A stretch of DNA of 64,000 nt from contig JAHIUA010000035.1 of NCBI GenBank assembly GCA_018817385.1, forward strand, positions 124,001 to 188,000, in the 5' to 3' direction. This document shows positions 27,470-36,315 of the stretch, piece after piece. The stretch is from Pseudomonadota bacterium. Its GTDB lineage: Bacteria > Desulfobacterota > Desulfobulbia > Desulfobulbales > Desulfocapsaceae. The notes beneath the pieces were generated by a model. It did not search any database. It worked only from the letters and a program-made list of their open reading frames with translations, and was not told the DNA's origin. The stretch's first letter is position 1. The number at the start of each line of letters is the position of its first letter. Position numbers and translations under genes: made by a program.

Positions 27470-28240
27470 ATGAAACCACTTTCTACAACCCTTATCACCA
27501 CAAGCCTGCTCCTGGCCACGGTCAGCCCGGGGACGGCCCATTTCGGCATGGTCATTCCCGCGCAACCCATTGTTACTGCCGAAAAGAGAACTGTCCAACT
27601 TGACCTCTCATTCTCCCACCCCTTTGAAGGGATAGGTATGGACCTGGTCAAACCAGCAAAGTTCTCTGTGATCAAGGATGGCAAAAAGACCGATCTCCTG
27701 CCCGGTCTCCAGGAAAGCAGGGTCATGGACCACCTTGCCTGGAAGGCTGATTTCCAGGTCAAACGGCCCGGAGTCTATCACTTTGTCATGGAACCGGCTC
27801 CCTACTGGGAACCCACAGAAGACCTCTCCATCATCCACTATACCAAGACGATTGTCCCGGCCTTTGGCTCAGAAGAGGGCTGGGATCAACCCCTGGGCCT
27901 GCCCACAGAGATCGTCCCCCTGCTCCGCCCCTTTGGCAACTATGCGGGCAACAGCTTCATTGGCCAGGTGCTGTTGGACAACAAACCGGTTGCCGGAGCC
28001 GAGGTAGAGGTGGAATTTTACAACAAGGAGCACAAATTCAAGGCCACAAGCGACTACCACATCACCCAAGTAGTCAAGGCAGACGCTGCAGGTATCTTTA
28101 GCTTCACCTGTCCCCAGCCAGGCTGGTGGGGATTTGCCGCCCTGAGCAGTGCTGACTACACCCTGAAAAATCCGCAGGGTGAAGAAAAAGGGGTGGAATT
28201 GGGAGCCGTGCTCTGGGTTCATATGGATCCCTGGCTATAG
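27470..28240 (+). CDS. nikK: DUF4198 (NikK/CbiK-like) nickel-uptake accessory protein
   Basis: A 256-residue exported protein: signal peptide of about 23 residues (ending GTAHF), then a DUF4198 beta-sandwich body containing HFGMVIP near the mature start, PFEGIGMDLVKP and PGWWGFAAL. DUF4198 proteins (COG5266, from memory) are extracytoplasmic parts of ECF-type Ni/Co uptake systems (NikK in NikKMLQO). The rest of such a set is at 36784-39517, and a [NiFe]-hydrogenase operon starts divergently 425 bases away, so nickel is the likely metal. A strong aaggagg site precedes the ATG. The mature N-terminal His after signal cleavage could be a metal ligand. Confidence 0.8.
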   Translation: MKPLSTTLITTSLLLATVSPGTAHFGMVIPAQPIVTAEKRTVQLDLSFSHPFEGIGMDLVKPAKFSVIKDGKKTDLLPGLQESRVMDHLAWKADFQVKRPGVYHFVMEPAPYWEPTEDLSIIHYTKTIVPAFGSEEGWDQPLGLPTEIVPLLRPFGNYAGNSFIGQVLLDNKPVAGAEVEVEFYNKEHKFKATSDYHITQVVKADAAGIFSFTCPQPGWWGFAALSSADYTLKNPQGEEKGVELGAVLWVHMDPWL

Positions 28241-28338
28241 ACAAGCAGAGGGGAGAGCGAGGATGAAAAAACACAAAGGCCTCCAGAGGAATAGGAACAT
28301 CCCCTGAAAGCCCCTGTGCGGAGAGAATCATAAAATTT

Positions 28339-28403
28339 TTCTCTATTCCACACTGTCCCCCGCCAGTCATACAATCAGCGGAGGTCAATTGTGGAATAGA
28401 GAA
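28339..28403. repeat. 14-bp perfect inverted repeat
   Basis: TTCTCTATTCCACA (28339-28352) and TGTGGAATAGAGAA (28390-28403) pair perfectly across a 37-base loop, between the ends of the convergent nikK and the GTGD-repeat gene. No T-run follows, so it is not a classic terminator. Confidence 0.6.
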
Positions 28404-28450
28404 TAGTACCACTCAATAATACTCAACACCTATACAATCGAAAACTGGTA

Positions 28451-29365
28451 TCAAACCTGGCAAGAACCATCACGGTCTCCAGTACCATCACCAGTACCGT
28501 CACCAGTACCGTCACAATCTCCTCTACTACGACCTTGTCCATTACCCGCCAAAGTGGGGAGGGCCATCTCTACTGCATCAAGACAAGAGCCATCACGATC
28601 TCCAGTGCCATCACCAGTACCACCGTCACCAGTACCGTCACAGTCTCCATCGCTGCCTGCGGAACCTTTCCCATTGTCGGCAAGAAAGGGCGTTACAGAC
28701 GGTAGGGTCATTTCTTCCTGCTGACCGCCTTTGAACTGATCACGAGCCTGATCACGTGTCTGAGTCTGGGTCTGAGTCTGAGCAGCGGAGTCGCTGGCTG
28801 CCAGAATGGGGTTTACAGACTGCATTGTCAGATCTTCCTTACAAGATTCATCACGATCACGAAGCTGGTCCTGGTCACCGGAGCCATTGCCGTTACCCTT
28901 ATCATACTTCACCAATATTGGTCCTGAGGCCTCTCCTGTCAGACCATCTTGGCAGGAACCATCACGGTCTCCAGTACCGTCACCAGTACCGTCACCAGTA
29001 CCGTCACAAGCTCCTTTACTGCGACTTCTTCCATCACCGGCCAGTGTCGGGGTTACAGGCTGCAGGGTCAGAGTTTGACAAGAACCGTCCCTAGCAGGAT
29101 CCTGAGTGCGATCCTGAGTGCGATCCTTAGTCCGATCAAGATCAGCTGCAAGAGCAGGACTTACCGATTGCATTGTCAAAGGGAGTAGTAGACAGTCGTC
29201 ACGATCACGTTCCTGATCACCGGCGCCGCTGCCGTTTTCGTCGCCACTATACACTCCAGCCAGCAACGACCCATCTATTGTTGTATTGGCCATTGCTGGA
29301 ACTGCAAGCAGGCCAAAAATCGCTGTTACACTAAGAAGGGTGGTCATTTTTTTTGAAAGTTTCAT
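28451..29365 (-). CDS. Secreted GTGD-repeat, Cys-bracketed acidic protein
   Basis: I do not recognise this protein. It is 304 residues with a clear signal peptide (hydrophobic core, cleavage after PAMA near residue 26). The mature part is very acidic and polar. Three blocks begin CDGTGDG and end DRDGSC, each holding GTGD repeats and bracketed by two Cys 18-19 residues apart. Five copies of a short hydrophobic unit of the type LTMQSVNPILA lie between. A QTQTQTQT run and D-R-T-Q repeats add to the low complexity. The Asp/Gly repeats could bind calcium; the Cys pairs could form disulfides. An ATG at 29374 is also in frame, but aggag is well spaced only for 29365. It is divergent from an ECF sigma gene and shares its promoter signature. 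Confidence 0.75.
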   Translation of the reverse strand: MKLSKKMTTLLSVTAIFGLLAVPAMANTTIDGSLLAGVYSGDENGSGAGDQERDRDDCLLLPLTMQSVSPALAADLDRTKDRTQDRTQDPARDGSCQTLTLQPVTPTLAGDGRSRSKGACDGTGDGTGDGTGDRDGSCQDGLTGEASGPILVKYDKGNGNGSGDQDQLRDRDESCKEDLTMQSVNPILAASDSAAQTQTQTQTRDQARDQFKGGQQEEMTLPSVTPFLADNGKGSAGSDGDCDGTGDGGTGDGTGDRDGSCLDAVEMALPTLAGNGQGRSRGDCDGTGDGTGDGTGDRDGSCQV

Positions 29366-29471
29366 CGTACTCATCTCCTGATTGAATTGTTCCCACCACG
29401 GGAAAATAATTAAGCGACTAAAGCCGCTCCCTTGTCTATCTCGAAGACCTGTTCAAGATCCATAGAGGGGG

Positions 29472-29498
29472 AAACGATTCAACAGGAAAAAAGTTACT
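29472..29498 (-). promoter_or_regulatory. Putative ECF promoter of the GTGD-repeat gene
   Basis: On the minus strand, AGTAAC (29498-29493) and CGTTT (29476-29472) are separated by 16 bases. The same -35, -10 and spacing occur in the divergent sigma-factor promoter. The predicted transcript would have a leader of about 95 bases. Confidence 0.6.
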
Positions 29499-29532
29499 AA
29501 AATAATTTTTTCAAAAAATTTGGCATTAAATA

Positions 29533-29559
29533 AGTAACCTGTACTCGATAAAAACGTTT
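29533..29559 (+). promoter_or_regulatory. Putative ECF promoter of the sigma-factor gene
   Basis: AGTAAC (29533-29538) and CGTTT (29555-29559) are separated by 16 bases. The -35 AAC and -10 CGT cores are typical of ECF sigma factors and fit autoregulation. The ATG at 29570 is only about 4 bases after the expected transcription start, so the mRNA would be nearly leaderless. Confidence 0.6.
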
Positions 29560-29569
29560 ACTATTTAAG

Positions 29570-30046
29570 ATGAATACTTTTAGAGAATTTTATAACGACA
29601 ATAAAGATCGGTTTTTTGGGTATCTTCTCCGCAGGAGTGGTGATCATTTCCTGGCTGCAGATACTCTGCAGGAGAGCTTTACCAAGTATCTTGAACGATA
29701 CGGCAAGGGGGAATTGAGTGTATCACTGCTCTTTACCATTGGTCGTAATCTGCTCAATGATAATTCCCGCAGACAACGCCCCAGCATCCCGTTCAACGAG
29801 GATGAGCATAGAAGCGAGGGTGATGAAGAATCCGCCTTTCTGGTACGCGAGGAATCACGCCGTGTCCTGGATGCACTGCAGCAACTTGATCCGGATGAAA
29901 TCGAGGTCCTGTCACTTGCCGTCAACAGTGGTCTTTCCTACAAGAAAATTGCTGAACACACCGGCACGAGCGAATCGAATATAAAGGTCAAAATTCACCG
30001 CTCTCGTCTTAAACTTAAAAAAATACTTCTTGCGAGTGAGCTATGA
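29570..30046 (+). CDS. ECF-type RNA polymerase sigma factor
   Basis: A 158-residue sigma-70 family protein with only regions 2 and 4. Region 2 has FGYLLRRSGDHFLAADTLQESFTKYLERYG. Region 4 has LQQLDPDEIEVLSLAVNSGLSYKKIAEHTGTSESNIKVKIHRSR, a normal helix-turn-helix. It should direct transcription from the AGTAAC-N16-CGTTT promoters on both sides of its start. The next gene overlaps its stop by 4 bases and encodes a membrane protein that looks like its anti-sigma factor. There is no in-frame ATG near that would allow a conventional leader. Confidence 0.87.
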   Translation: MNTFREFYNDNKDRFFGYLLRRSGDHFLAADTLQESFTKYLERYGKGELSVSLLFTIGRNLLNDNSRRQRPSIPFNEDEHRSEGDEESAFLVREESRRVLDALQQLDPDEIEVLSLAVNSGLSYKKIAEHTGTSESNIKVKIHRSRLKLKKILLASEL

Positions 30047-30630
30047 AAGAATATCTGATCAGTATGTTCATTGACAATGAGCTGAATCTGGATGAGAAAA
30101 TTGATTTTGTGAAAACGATACATAAAGAGCAACCCTTTAAAGATGAAGCGCTTGCTCTGTTGGAACAGGAAAAACTGATCCATGCCGAGTATCTGCATCA
30201 GGCCCCCCAGATACAGATACCAATGAAGCAAGAGCCTGAAAAAGGTTTTTCCATTCCCTGGTTGTGGCCTGCGGCACTGTTTTCCACCGGTGTCGCTCTT
30301 GGGGCTGCAGTCCTGTTTATGCTGCCGACATCGATTCCGATAGCAATACCTTCCACAACTGTGAGCACAGAAATCCCGCACCGCTTTGTCATCTACCGTC
30401 CACATGCCGAACAGGCAGATATCATTGGCACCTTTACCAACTGGCAACCGCTGGCCATGGAAAAGCTAGGACCCAGCGGCTACTGGAGCCTGACCCTGAA
30501 TCTTCCAGAAGGAGAATATCAGTACAGCTATCTTGTTGAAGATGGGCAACAAATTACAGACCCAACAGTATCGGAACGGGTACAGGATGACTTCGGTGGC
30601 GAAAATTCCATCCTCTCCGTCAAGGTCTAG
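30043..30630 (+). CDS. Membrane anti-sigma candidate with extracytoplasmic CBM48 domain
   Basis: A 195-residue protein. Residues 1-70 are soluble and begin MKEYLISMFIDNELNLDEK, like the short helical domain that starts many anti-sigma factors. One membrane segment follows (about 77-100, WLWPAALFSTGVALGAAVLF). The C-terminal 85 residues are an AMPK/isoamylase-type glycogen-binding (CBM48) domain: FVIYRP, IIGTFTNWQPLAM, GYWSLTLNLPEGEYQYSYLV. The CBM48 domain should face the periplasm. The overlap with the sigma gene supports a sigma/anti-sigma pair. The idea that it senses a glucan or another surface ligand is inference; no Zn-binding HxxxCxxC motif is seen. Confidence 0.75.
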   Translation: MKEYLISMFIDNELNLDEKIDFVKTIHKEQPFKDEALALLEQEKLIHAEYLHQAPQIQIPMKQEPEKGFSIPWLWPAALFSTGVALGAAVLFMLPTSIPIAIPSTTVSTEIPHRFVIYRPHAEQADIIGTFTNWQPLAMEKLGPSGYWSLTLNLPEGEYQYSYLVEDGQQITDPTVSERVQDDFGGENSILSVKV

Positions 30631-30802
30631 CCCTACAGGCGCCGATTTCAAGGAAGTAGCTGTTTAGAGAGTCATCATCGCTCAGAAAAAGCGGTCAGAG
30701 ATCCCTGCCGATGCCCTGCTTGTCATTGCATGTGGCAGTGGAACATGAGCTGTGGCCCAGCTTTTTTTGGACAATCCGACCGTCCCTTCACCACGATCCC
30801 GA

Positions 30803-32554
30803 TTAGAGAAAAATTGGGCACCAATCCCCGGAAGCAAACTCTAACTTTTTTTCCAAGATGAGATGGAGACAGGCATCCACGCTGGGGGCGTGATAGAGGG
30901 TTCCCCTCCCTGAGCGGATTTGATCAAGGGCTTTGGTTATACCCAGTGATGGACGATAGGGACGGTGAGATGACATGGCTTCCACCACGTCAGCCACGGC
31001 AATAATCTTTGCTTCGAGAAGGATATCTTTATCGGTTAAGCCCCGAGGATAACCGGAACCATCGAGATGTTCATGATGCTGGTAGACGATATCCGCCACC
31101 GGCCAGGGAAATTGAATATTTTTTAATATTTCATAGCCCACCTCAGGATGAAATCTGATGATGGCCGTCTCCTCTTTGGAGAGTTTAGTTGGTTTAGAAA
31201 GATACTCGGACGGCAGGGTAATTTTGCCAATATCATGGAGCAAGGCGGCAATATGAAGCCCCTCGATCTGCGAATCTGGGAGCCCCAGTTCCCTTGCAAT
31301 TGCGCACGCCAAGATGTCTACCCGTTGTTGATGACCAGCAGTATAAGGGTCTCGTTTTTCAGCGGTAGAAGCCAGTGTTGCGACCGTTTGTTCCAAGCTG
31401 GCATGGAGATCATCCCGACTTTTCTTCAAATCCTCCAAGGCCAGTTTACGTACCGTAACATCGCGGGCAACACCCCGGTAGCCCAGCAACTTCTCCTGAT
31501 GATCAAAGACCGGCACCGCATTATTTTCAAGCACCACTATCTGACCGTTCTTTCCCAGGCAGGTGTTCTCCAACCCGTTAATAGGTTTTTGAGCATGAAG
31601 TATTTTAGTAAATGACGTACTGAATATTTTAGCCTGCTGCGGAGAGACGATATCCATCAGAGTTTTGCCCAGCATTTCTCCCGGCTCGAAGCCAAGCAGG
31701 TCCCTCACCCTTGGACTTGAATAGGTATATCTGCCGTCCTGATCACATGCCCATATCCAGTCACTGGTGGTTTCAAGCAGGTTACGATATCGCTCCTTGC
31801 TTTTTTCCAGGGACTTCAGCAGACCTTCCCGCTCAAGAAAAATACCTAATCGCTCTCGATCAGATAACATGGTCTGGCGAATGGAGTAAACAGCCAGCAG
31901 AGAAACAATAAATAAAATGGCCATGGAAATAGCGGTGAGTTTTCGGCGAATTTTGGCAATCTCGGCATGAATATCATCAATATACATCCCAGTGCCAATA
32001 ATCCAGCCCCAAGGTTCATAGCCTTTAACATAGGACATTTTGGAAGAAATTTTATCAGGGTTGTCCTTCCACTGCCACATGTAATCAACATACCCTGCTC
32101 CCTGTTTTTCAACCACACGGACAAATTCAAGAAAAAGGAGCTTCCCCCTTATGTCCTTGAAATCAGAGACATTCTTTCCTACCAGATCACTACGATAGGG
32201 GTGCATGATCATCCGCGGCTCCATGTCGTTGATCCAGAAGTAATCTTTTTGCTCCGGGCCATAACGAAGCTTGTTGATTCGCAGGATGGCCCGCTTCTTG
32301 GCCTCATCCTGGGTCAATTCGCCGAGTAGCTCTCGTTCATGGTATGACTCAAGTAAACTCCAGGTCGTTTCCGTCAACTCGCGGATCATTTCCTGCTTTC
32401 TACTGAGGAAGTTTTCCTCAAGCTGGGGCAGGAGAACGAAAAAGATAACGGTAATAAAAAGGAGGAGGGTAATAAAGGACGGCAAGGCTATACGGCGGGA
32501 AGTCTTGTTGGAAAGATCTCTTATTTTTTTTTCAAGAAGCATGGGAACAACCAT
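30803..32554 (-). CDS. Cache-PAS-HD-GYP cyclic-di-GMP phosphodiesterase
   Basis: A 583-residue membrane signalling protein. A first membrane segment (about 22-42) precedes an sCache-like sensor with KDYFWINDMEPRMIMHPYR and GYEPWGWIIGTGMYIDDI, then a second membrane segment (about 205-225), a PAS domain (about 262-375) and an HD-GYP domain. The latter has ALLHDIGKITLP and HHEHLDGSGYPRGL, the residues that degrade c-di-GMP. Its sensor is close to that of the kinase at 48253-51009. Two ATG codons (32554 and 32542) can serve as start. Confidence 0.88.
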   Translation of the reverse strand: MVVPMLLEKKIRDLSNKTSRRIALPSFITLLLFITVIFFVLLPQLEENFLSRKQEMIRELTETTWSLLESYHERELLGELTQDEAKKRAILRINKLRYGPEQKDYFWINDMEPRMIMHPYRSDLVGKNVSDFKDIRGKLLFLEFVRVVEKQGAGYVDYMWQWKDNPDKISSKMSYVKGYEPWGWIIGTGMYIDDIHAEIAKIRRKLTAISMAILFIVSLLAVYSIRQTMLSDRERLGIFLEREGLLKSLEKSKERYRNLLETTSDWIWACDQDGRYTYSSPRVRDLLGFEPGEMLGKTLMDIVSPQQAKIFSTSFTKILHAQKPINGLENTCLGKNGQIVVLENNAVPVFDHQEKLLGYRGVARDVTVRKLALEDLKKSRDDLHASLEQTVATLASTAEKRDPYTAGHQQRVDILACAIARELGLPDSQIEGLHIAALLHDIGKITLPSEYLSKPTKLSKEETAIIRFHPEVGYEILKNIQFPWPVADIVYQHHEHLDGSGYPRGLTDKDILLEAKIIAVADVVEAMSSHRPYRPSLGITKALDQIRSGRGTLYHAPSVDACLHLILEKKLEFASGDWCPIFL

Positions 32555-33078
32555 ATGCAGAAATCAGAGGTATTTGCTTATGAACGCAGCCCCAAGGAGG
32601 AGGGCCTCAATGAACTGATCATATCTGTTCTTACAGCCGTCATCGCCTTCAACGACAGTCCTGGCAGCATACCATGATACCTTAGTCAACGACCACAACA
32701 ATCCTTTGGGATCACCCCCCATAGACTTACACCCTGTTGCAAATAATAACCACTAGAAAACAACAGGTTAGACGTCTACTATCTCCTAATCCCCCCTCCG
32801 ATGGCCGAAATTGTCGCCCTATTGAGGATAGCAGGGACAGATACACAACAGCCTTGCCAGACATGGAAGTGCGCATATGCTCCTTAGTAACAGTCAGTCA
32901 CAGGCAAAAGGAGTCCTTCGAAAACAGGCCGGAGAGAGGACTGCAAAGGGGTTACGGAGAACAGGCCAGGGCCACCTTACTTGAGGAAAGGAGGTTTGCA
33001 AGAGAAAGAGGTCACCCTGCACCAGCGCCGAGAAATAAAAAAGAATCTCTCTTCAACAAGATGGCCTCGTTGCCGATA
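32555..33078. other. Intergenic gap, no gene supported
   Basis: About 520 bases between two minus-strand signalling genes. An open plus-strand frame (32737-33312) runs into the antisense of the kinase gene and has no protein-like content that I can recognise. No repeat or RNA gene was seen. Confidence 0.4.
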
Positions 33079-35340
33079 CTAAGCACACTGCTTCAGGGTT
33101 TTTTTGAGGGAGTTTATACCATAGGGTTTTGCAAGAGACGCCATGAAGCCATATGCTGCAAAATTGGCCATGACAATATCATCTGTGTACCCACTTGCCA
33201 CAATAGCCTTGACCCAAGGATCGATTCTCCGCAACTGCTCCATGGTTTCCCTGCCTCCCATTCCTCCGGAAACTGTAAGATCAAGAATGACGATGTCAAA
33301 AGGAGTGGTTGATTGGAAGAATTTTTTGTAAAGAGCAACTGCCTCTTTGCCATCTCCTACCATTTCAGTTTGATAGCCAAGACGTTTCAACATCACTGCC
33401 ATGACCTGACGTACCTCCTGTTCATCTTCGAGGATAAGAATACGGCCTGCTTTTTTATTCGTTATTTCTTGTTCAGCAACTGTTTTTTCATCATCTGCGG
33501 AAGCCGGGAGGAAGAGGGTAAAAGTCGTTCCTTTTTTGAGTGTGGACTCTACAGTGATCTGACCTTTATGTTTTGTGATTATAGAAAGACAAACTGCGAG
33601 CCCCATACCTGTTCCCTTCTTCGCGCCCTTGGTCTTTGTTGAAAAATATGGGTCAAATATTTTCGTCAAGATATCGGGGGCTATCCCGCTTCCTTCATCT
33701 CTCACAGTGATTTTAACATAATTCCCCCGAGAAAGGGTCCTGCTATCCTCTTCGAATACGGTATTTTCAGCAGCTATAAAGAGACCGCCTCCTGCCGGCA
33801 TAGCCTCTTGAGCATTGGTGAACAGGTTAAGCAAGACCTGCTTCATCTGATTCTGATCAATGGAAACCAGCCACAGGTCAGGGGAAAAATCCAGGCTGAC
33901 TTTGACACGAGAGTTCTGGAAAATACTTTTTGGGATCTTTTCTATTAAATCTCTCAGCGAAGTCGCCTTGATGATTGGATCCCCACCTCTTGAAAAGGTA
34001 AGAAGTTGGGCCGTTAAACTTTTTGCTTTTTCTAAAGACTGTAATGAAGCAGCTAAGAATTTATATTCAGATGTTGAAGAAGGCAAAAACTCTTTTGCCA
34101 TTTCAATATTTCCAAAAACCCCCATAAGCAAGTTATTAAAATCGTGGGCAATACCTCCGGCAAGTGCCCCCAGCGATTCAATATTGTTAATTTTTTGCAG
34201 TTCCTCTTTTATCTCTTTTTGTTCCGTTATATCGACCACAACTCCGTCCAGCCAGAGGGGATTTCCCTTGGCATCATAATATGCCTGCCCCCTTTCACAG
34301 ACCCAGTGGATACTTGTATCCCGATGGAGAATCCGATAATCCATCACATAAGGCCTGTGATTTATCACCCCCTCACTGACCGCCCGGGCAACGACATCAA
34401 GATCTTCGGGATGGATGAGTTGGGCATAAACGATCTTCCCCTCCATGAATTCCTCCGCCCTGTAGCCAGTGAAGGAAAAGATGTTTTCACTCATATGTTC
34501 AACCCGCCAGGGAGAATCTATTTCACAACGATAAATCGCTTCGGGAATATTTTCTATAATTGTACGAAATTGCTCTCTCTTTTCAAAAAGTTCCTTTTCT
34601 ATATTTTTACGTTCTTCTATTTCTTCTTTCAATGCATCATTTGCTGTTGTCAGTTCAACTGTTCGTTCCTGGACTAATCTTTCAAGTTTATTTTGCTGTC
34701 CTCTTAATTGCTCTTCTATGGCTAATCGCTGCGCGATCTCCTTATCTTTTTCAAATTCTAGTTGAATGGATTTGCATGACCTCGAATATATTTTGTATGA
34801 AATAGAGGCGCTGAAAACCAGAAAAATGAGAGCCATCATTCCCATGGCAATGTGTATTTCACCACCATAACAGAAAAAATTAAGAGAGACCGGGAGGAGG
34901 GCCGGCAGGCTGAAACAATAATAGGCGTATTTAATAACAGAAATTGAGGCAATGGCGCCGGCAACCATGCCGGCGAGAAAGAATGCAACAAACATCTGAT
35001 GGGGAACTGAATTAATTAAGAAGATCAAAATTCCGATAATTCCCCAAAGGACACCTGCCGCACTCAACCCTATGAAATAAAGAAAGACCCATTGTCTGAG
35101 GGCAATGTCTTCCTTGGCTGATTTTTGATAAAAATAAAGAGTAGTCAGTCTAAAGAACAGAACAAGAAAGAAAATTGAAGCCCAGATCAACAGAATTTGA
35201 GAACTGATTTTTCCCCAGAGAATATAGAGTAAAATAAGTGAGAGGACAAAAGAGGTGGATAGGGAAGTGGGGAGATAGGAATAGCCCTCCTCCAGTTGTT
35301 TGGCATAGATTTTTTGACTCTCTGCATTTTCCATGATCAC
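33079..35340 (-). CDS. Membrane hybrid histidine kinase (PAS-HisKA-HATPase-REC)
   Basis: A 753-residue sensor kinase. The N-terminal 200 residues carry five or six membrane segments. A coiled coil (LERLVQERTVELTTANDALK), a PAS domain (about 265-375), HisKA with GGIAHDFNNLLMGV, HATPase with LFTNAQEAM, DEGSGIAPD and GTGMGLAVCLSI follow. A C-terminal receiver has the Asp in IVILDLTVSGGMGG and the Lys in LAKPYG. The GTG start at 35340 has aggag 7 bases before it. The ligand is unknown. There is no adjacent regulator gene; the small receiver at 41125-41511 shares the NIPGGMGGKETM-type loop with its receiver. Confidence 0.9.
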   Translation of the reverse strand: MIMENAESQKIYAKQLEEGYSYLPTSLSTSFVLSLILLYILWGKISSQILLIWASIFFLVLFFRLTTLYFYQKSAKEDIALRQWVFLYFIGLSAAGVLWGIIGILIFLINSVPHQMFVAFFLAGMVAGAIASISVIKYAYYCFSLPALLPVSLNFFCYGGEIHIAMGMMALIFLVFSASISYKIYSRSCKSIQLEFEKDKEIAQRLAIEEQLRGQQNKLERLVQERTVELTTANDALKEEIEERKNIEKELFEKREQFRTIIENIPEAIYRCEIDSPWRVEHMSENIFSFTGYRAEEFMEGKIVYAQLIHPEDLDVVARAVSEGVINHRPYVMDYRILHRDTSIHWVCERGQAYYDAKGNPLWLDGVVVDITEQKEIKEELQKINNIESLGALAGGIAHDFNNLLMGVFGNIEMAKEFLPSSTSEYKFLAASLQSLEKAKSLTAQLLTFSRGGDPIIKATSLRDLIEKIPKSIFQNSRVKVSLDFSPDLWLVSIDQNQMKQVLLNLFTNAQEAMPAGGGLFIAAENTVFEEDSRTLSRGNYVKITVRDEGSGIAPDILTKIFDPYFSTKTKGAKKGTGMGLAVCLSIITKHKGQITVESTLKKGTTFTLFLPASADDEKTVAEQEITNKKAGRILILEDEQEVRQVMAVMLKRLGYQTEMVGDGKEAVALYKKFFQSTTPFDIVILDLTVSGGMGGRETMEQLRRIDPWVKAIVASGYTDDIVMANFAAYGFMASLAKPYGINSLKKTLKQCA

Positions 35341-35517
35341 AGGGATACTCCTGAAGAATTCACTAAAAATGAAGCAATTGTGAAACAGAATATTGGACAG
35401 AGGTATTGATTCTTATTTTATCATAGAATAGCCCTAACAAACTGACAAAGTCAAGGAGGTGCGGGAGGATTCTAAGCTGCTTTCCCTTCCGACGCAGAAG
35501 AAAAAGGAGTTGGCCCC

Positions 35518-36258
35518 CTACTCCTTCTCCTCGAGAGAGAGTACCTTAAATCCGCTTTCATCTGCCAGCCAGCGTACATTCACCTTCCAGAGCAGCATCC
35601 CATATTCCCGCTCCTGTTTTCTCTGACTGGCCGGTCGTGGATCCTGTTCCAGGACCTCGTGAATCAGGGTTTTCAGGTCCCTGCCCGTCACTTCTTGGTA
35701 ACGGCGGCAGGAAGCATCGGCCTCTGCACTGAAACGAACGCTTATTTTCTTCTCGGAAAATCGAACAAAGCCTTGAGCAGCGTCTTCCACGCGGTCACTG
35801 TATGGCACATAGGGTTTGATATCGACGATTGGTGTTCCATGTAAAAGATCCAGTTCACCAATATCGACAAAGAGCTTCCCCCCCTCCTTTCTCATCCCCA
35901 GGTGGCGAACCACTGACAGTCCCAGGAAGTTCGGCCTGTGCGGACTGCGGCTGGCAAAGAGTCCCACCCGTTCCTGACCACCGAGCCAGGGCGGTCTCAC
36001 CGTGGGACGCCAGCCGTCAGCCATGGACTCGTGAAAAAGAAACTGCAGCCAGATATGAGAAAAGGTCTCGAGCCCCTTGAACATTTCTTCACGATTGCAG
36101 GGAGGCAGGAGTTCAATGGCCCCCCTGGCACTTTTCACCAACCCGGGCTGCCGGGGAATACCGAATTTTTCGCTGTAGCAGGAATGAATCAGACCTATTG
36201 GTTGTACCGTGTATTCCACAACATCCTCGCTTCTCTGGTGTTCAAGGGGCACAGTCAA
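35518..36258 (-). CDS. trmO: tRNA (N6-threonylcarbamoyladenosine37-N6)-methyltransferase
   Basis: A 246-residue member of the TsaA/TrmO family, which methylates t6A37 in some tRNAs using SAM. Motifs: PIGLIHSCYSEKFGIPRQPG at the start, HIWLQFLFHE, ASRSPHRPNFLGLS and LLHGTPIVDIKPYVPYSD, all characteristic. A C-terminal region of about 90 residues matches the bacterial long form. It is divergent from nikR with only about 90 bases between, but there is no evident functional link. Confidence 0.9.
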   Translation of the reverse strand: MTVPLEHQRSEDVVEYTVQPIGLIHSCYSEKFGIPRQPGLVKSARGAIELLPPCNREEMFKGLETFSHIWLQFLFHESMADGWRPTVRPPWLGGQERVGLFASRSPHRPNFLGLSVVRHLGMRKEGGKLFVDIGELDLLHGTPIVDIKPYVPYSDRVEDAAQGFVRFSEKKISVRFSAEADASCRRYQEVTGRDLKTLIHEVLEQDPRPASQRKQEREYGMLLWKVNVRWLADESGFKVLSLEEKE

Positions 36259-36315
36259 CAGCCCTCCCGTCTTTACAGTGAGATAGCTGTTGACCTTTTG
36301 GCAAACAGCTGCTAC

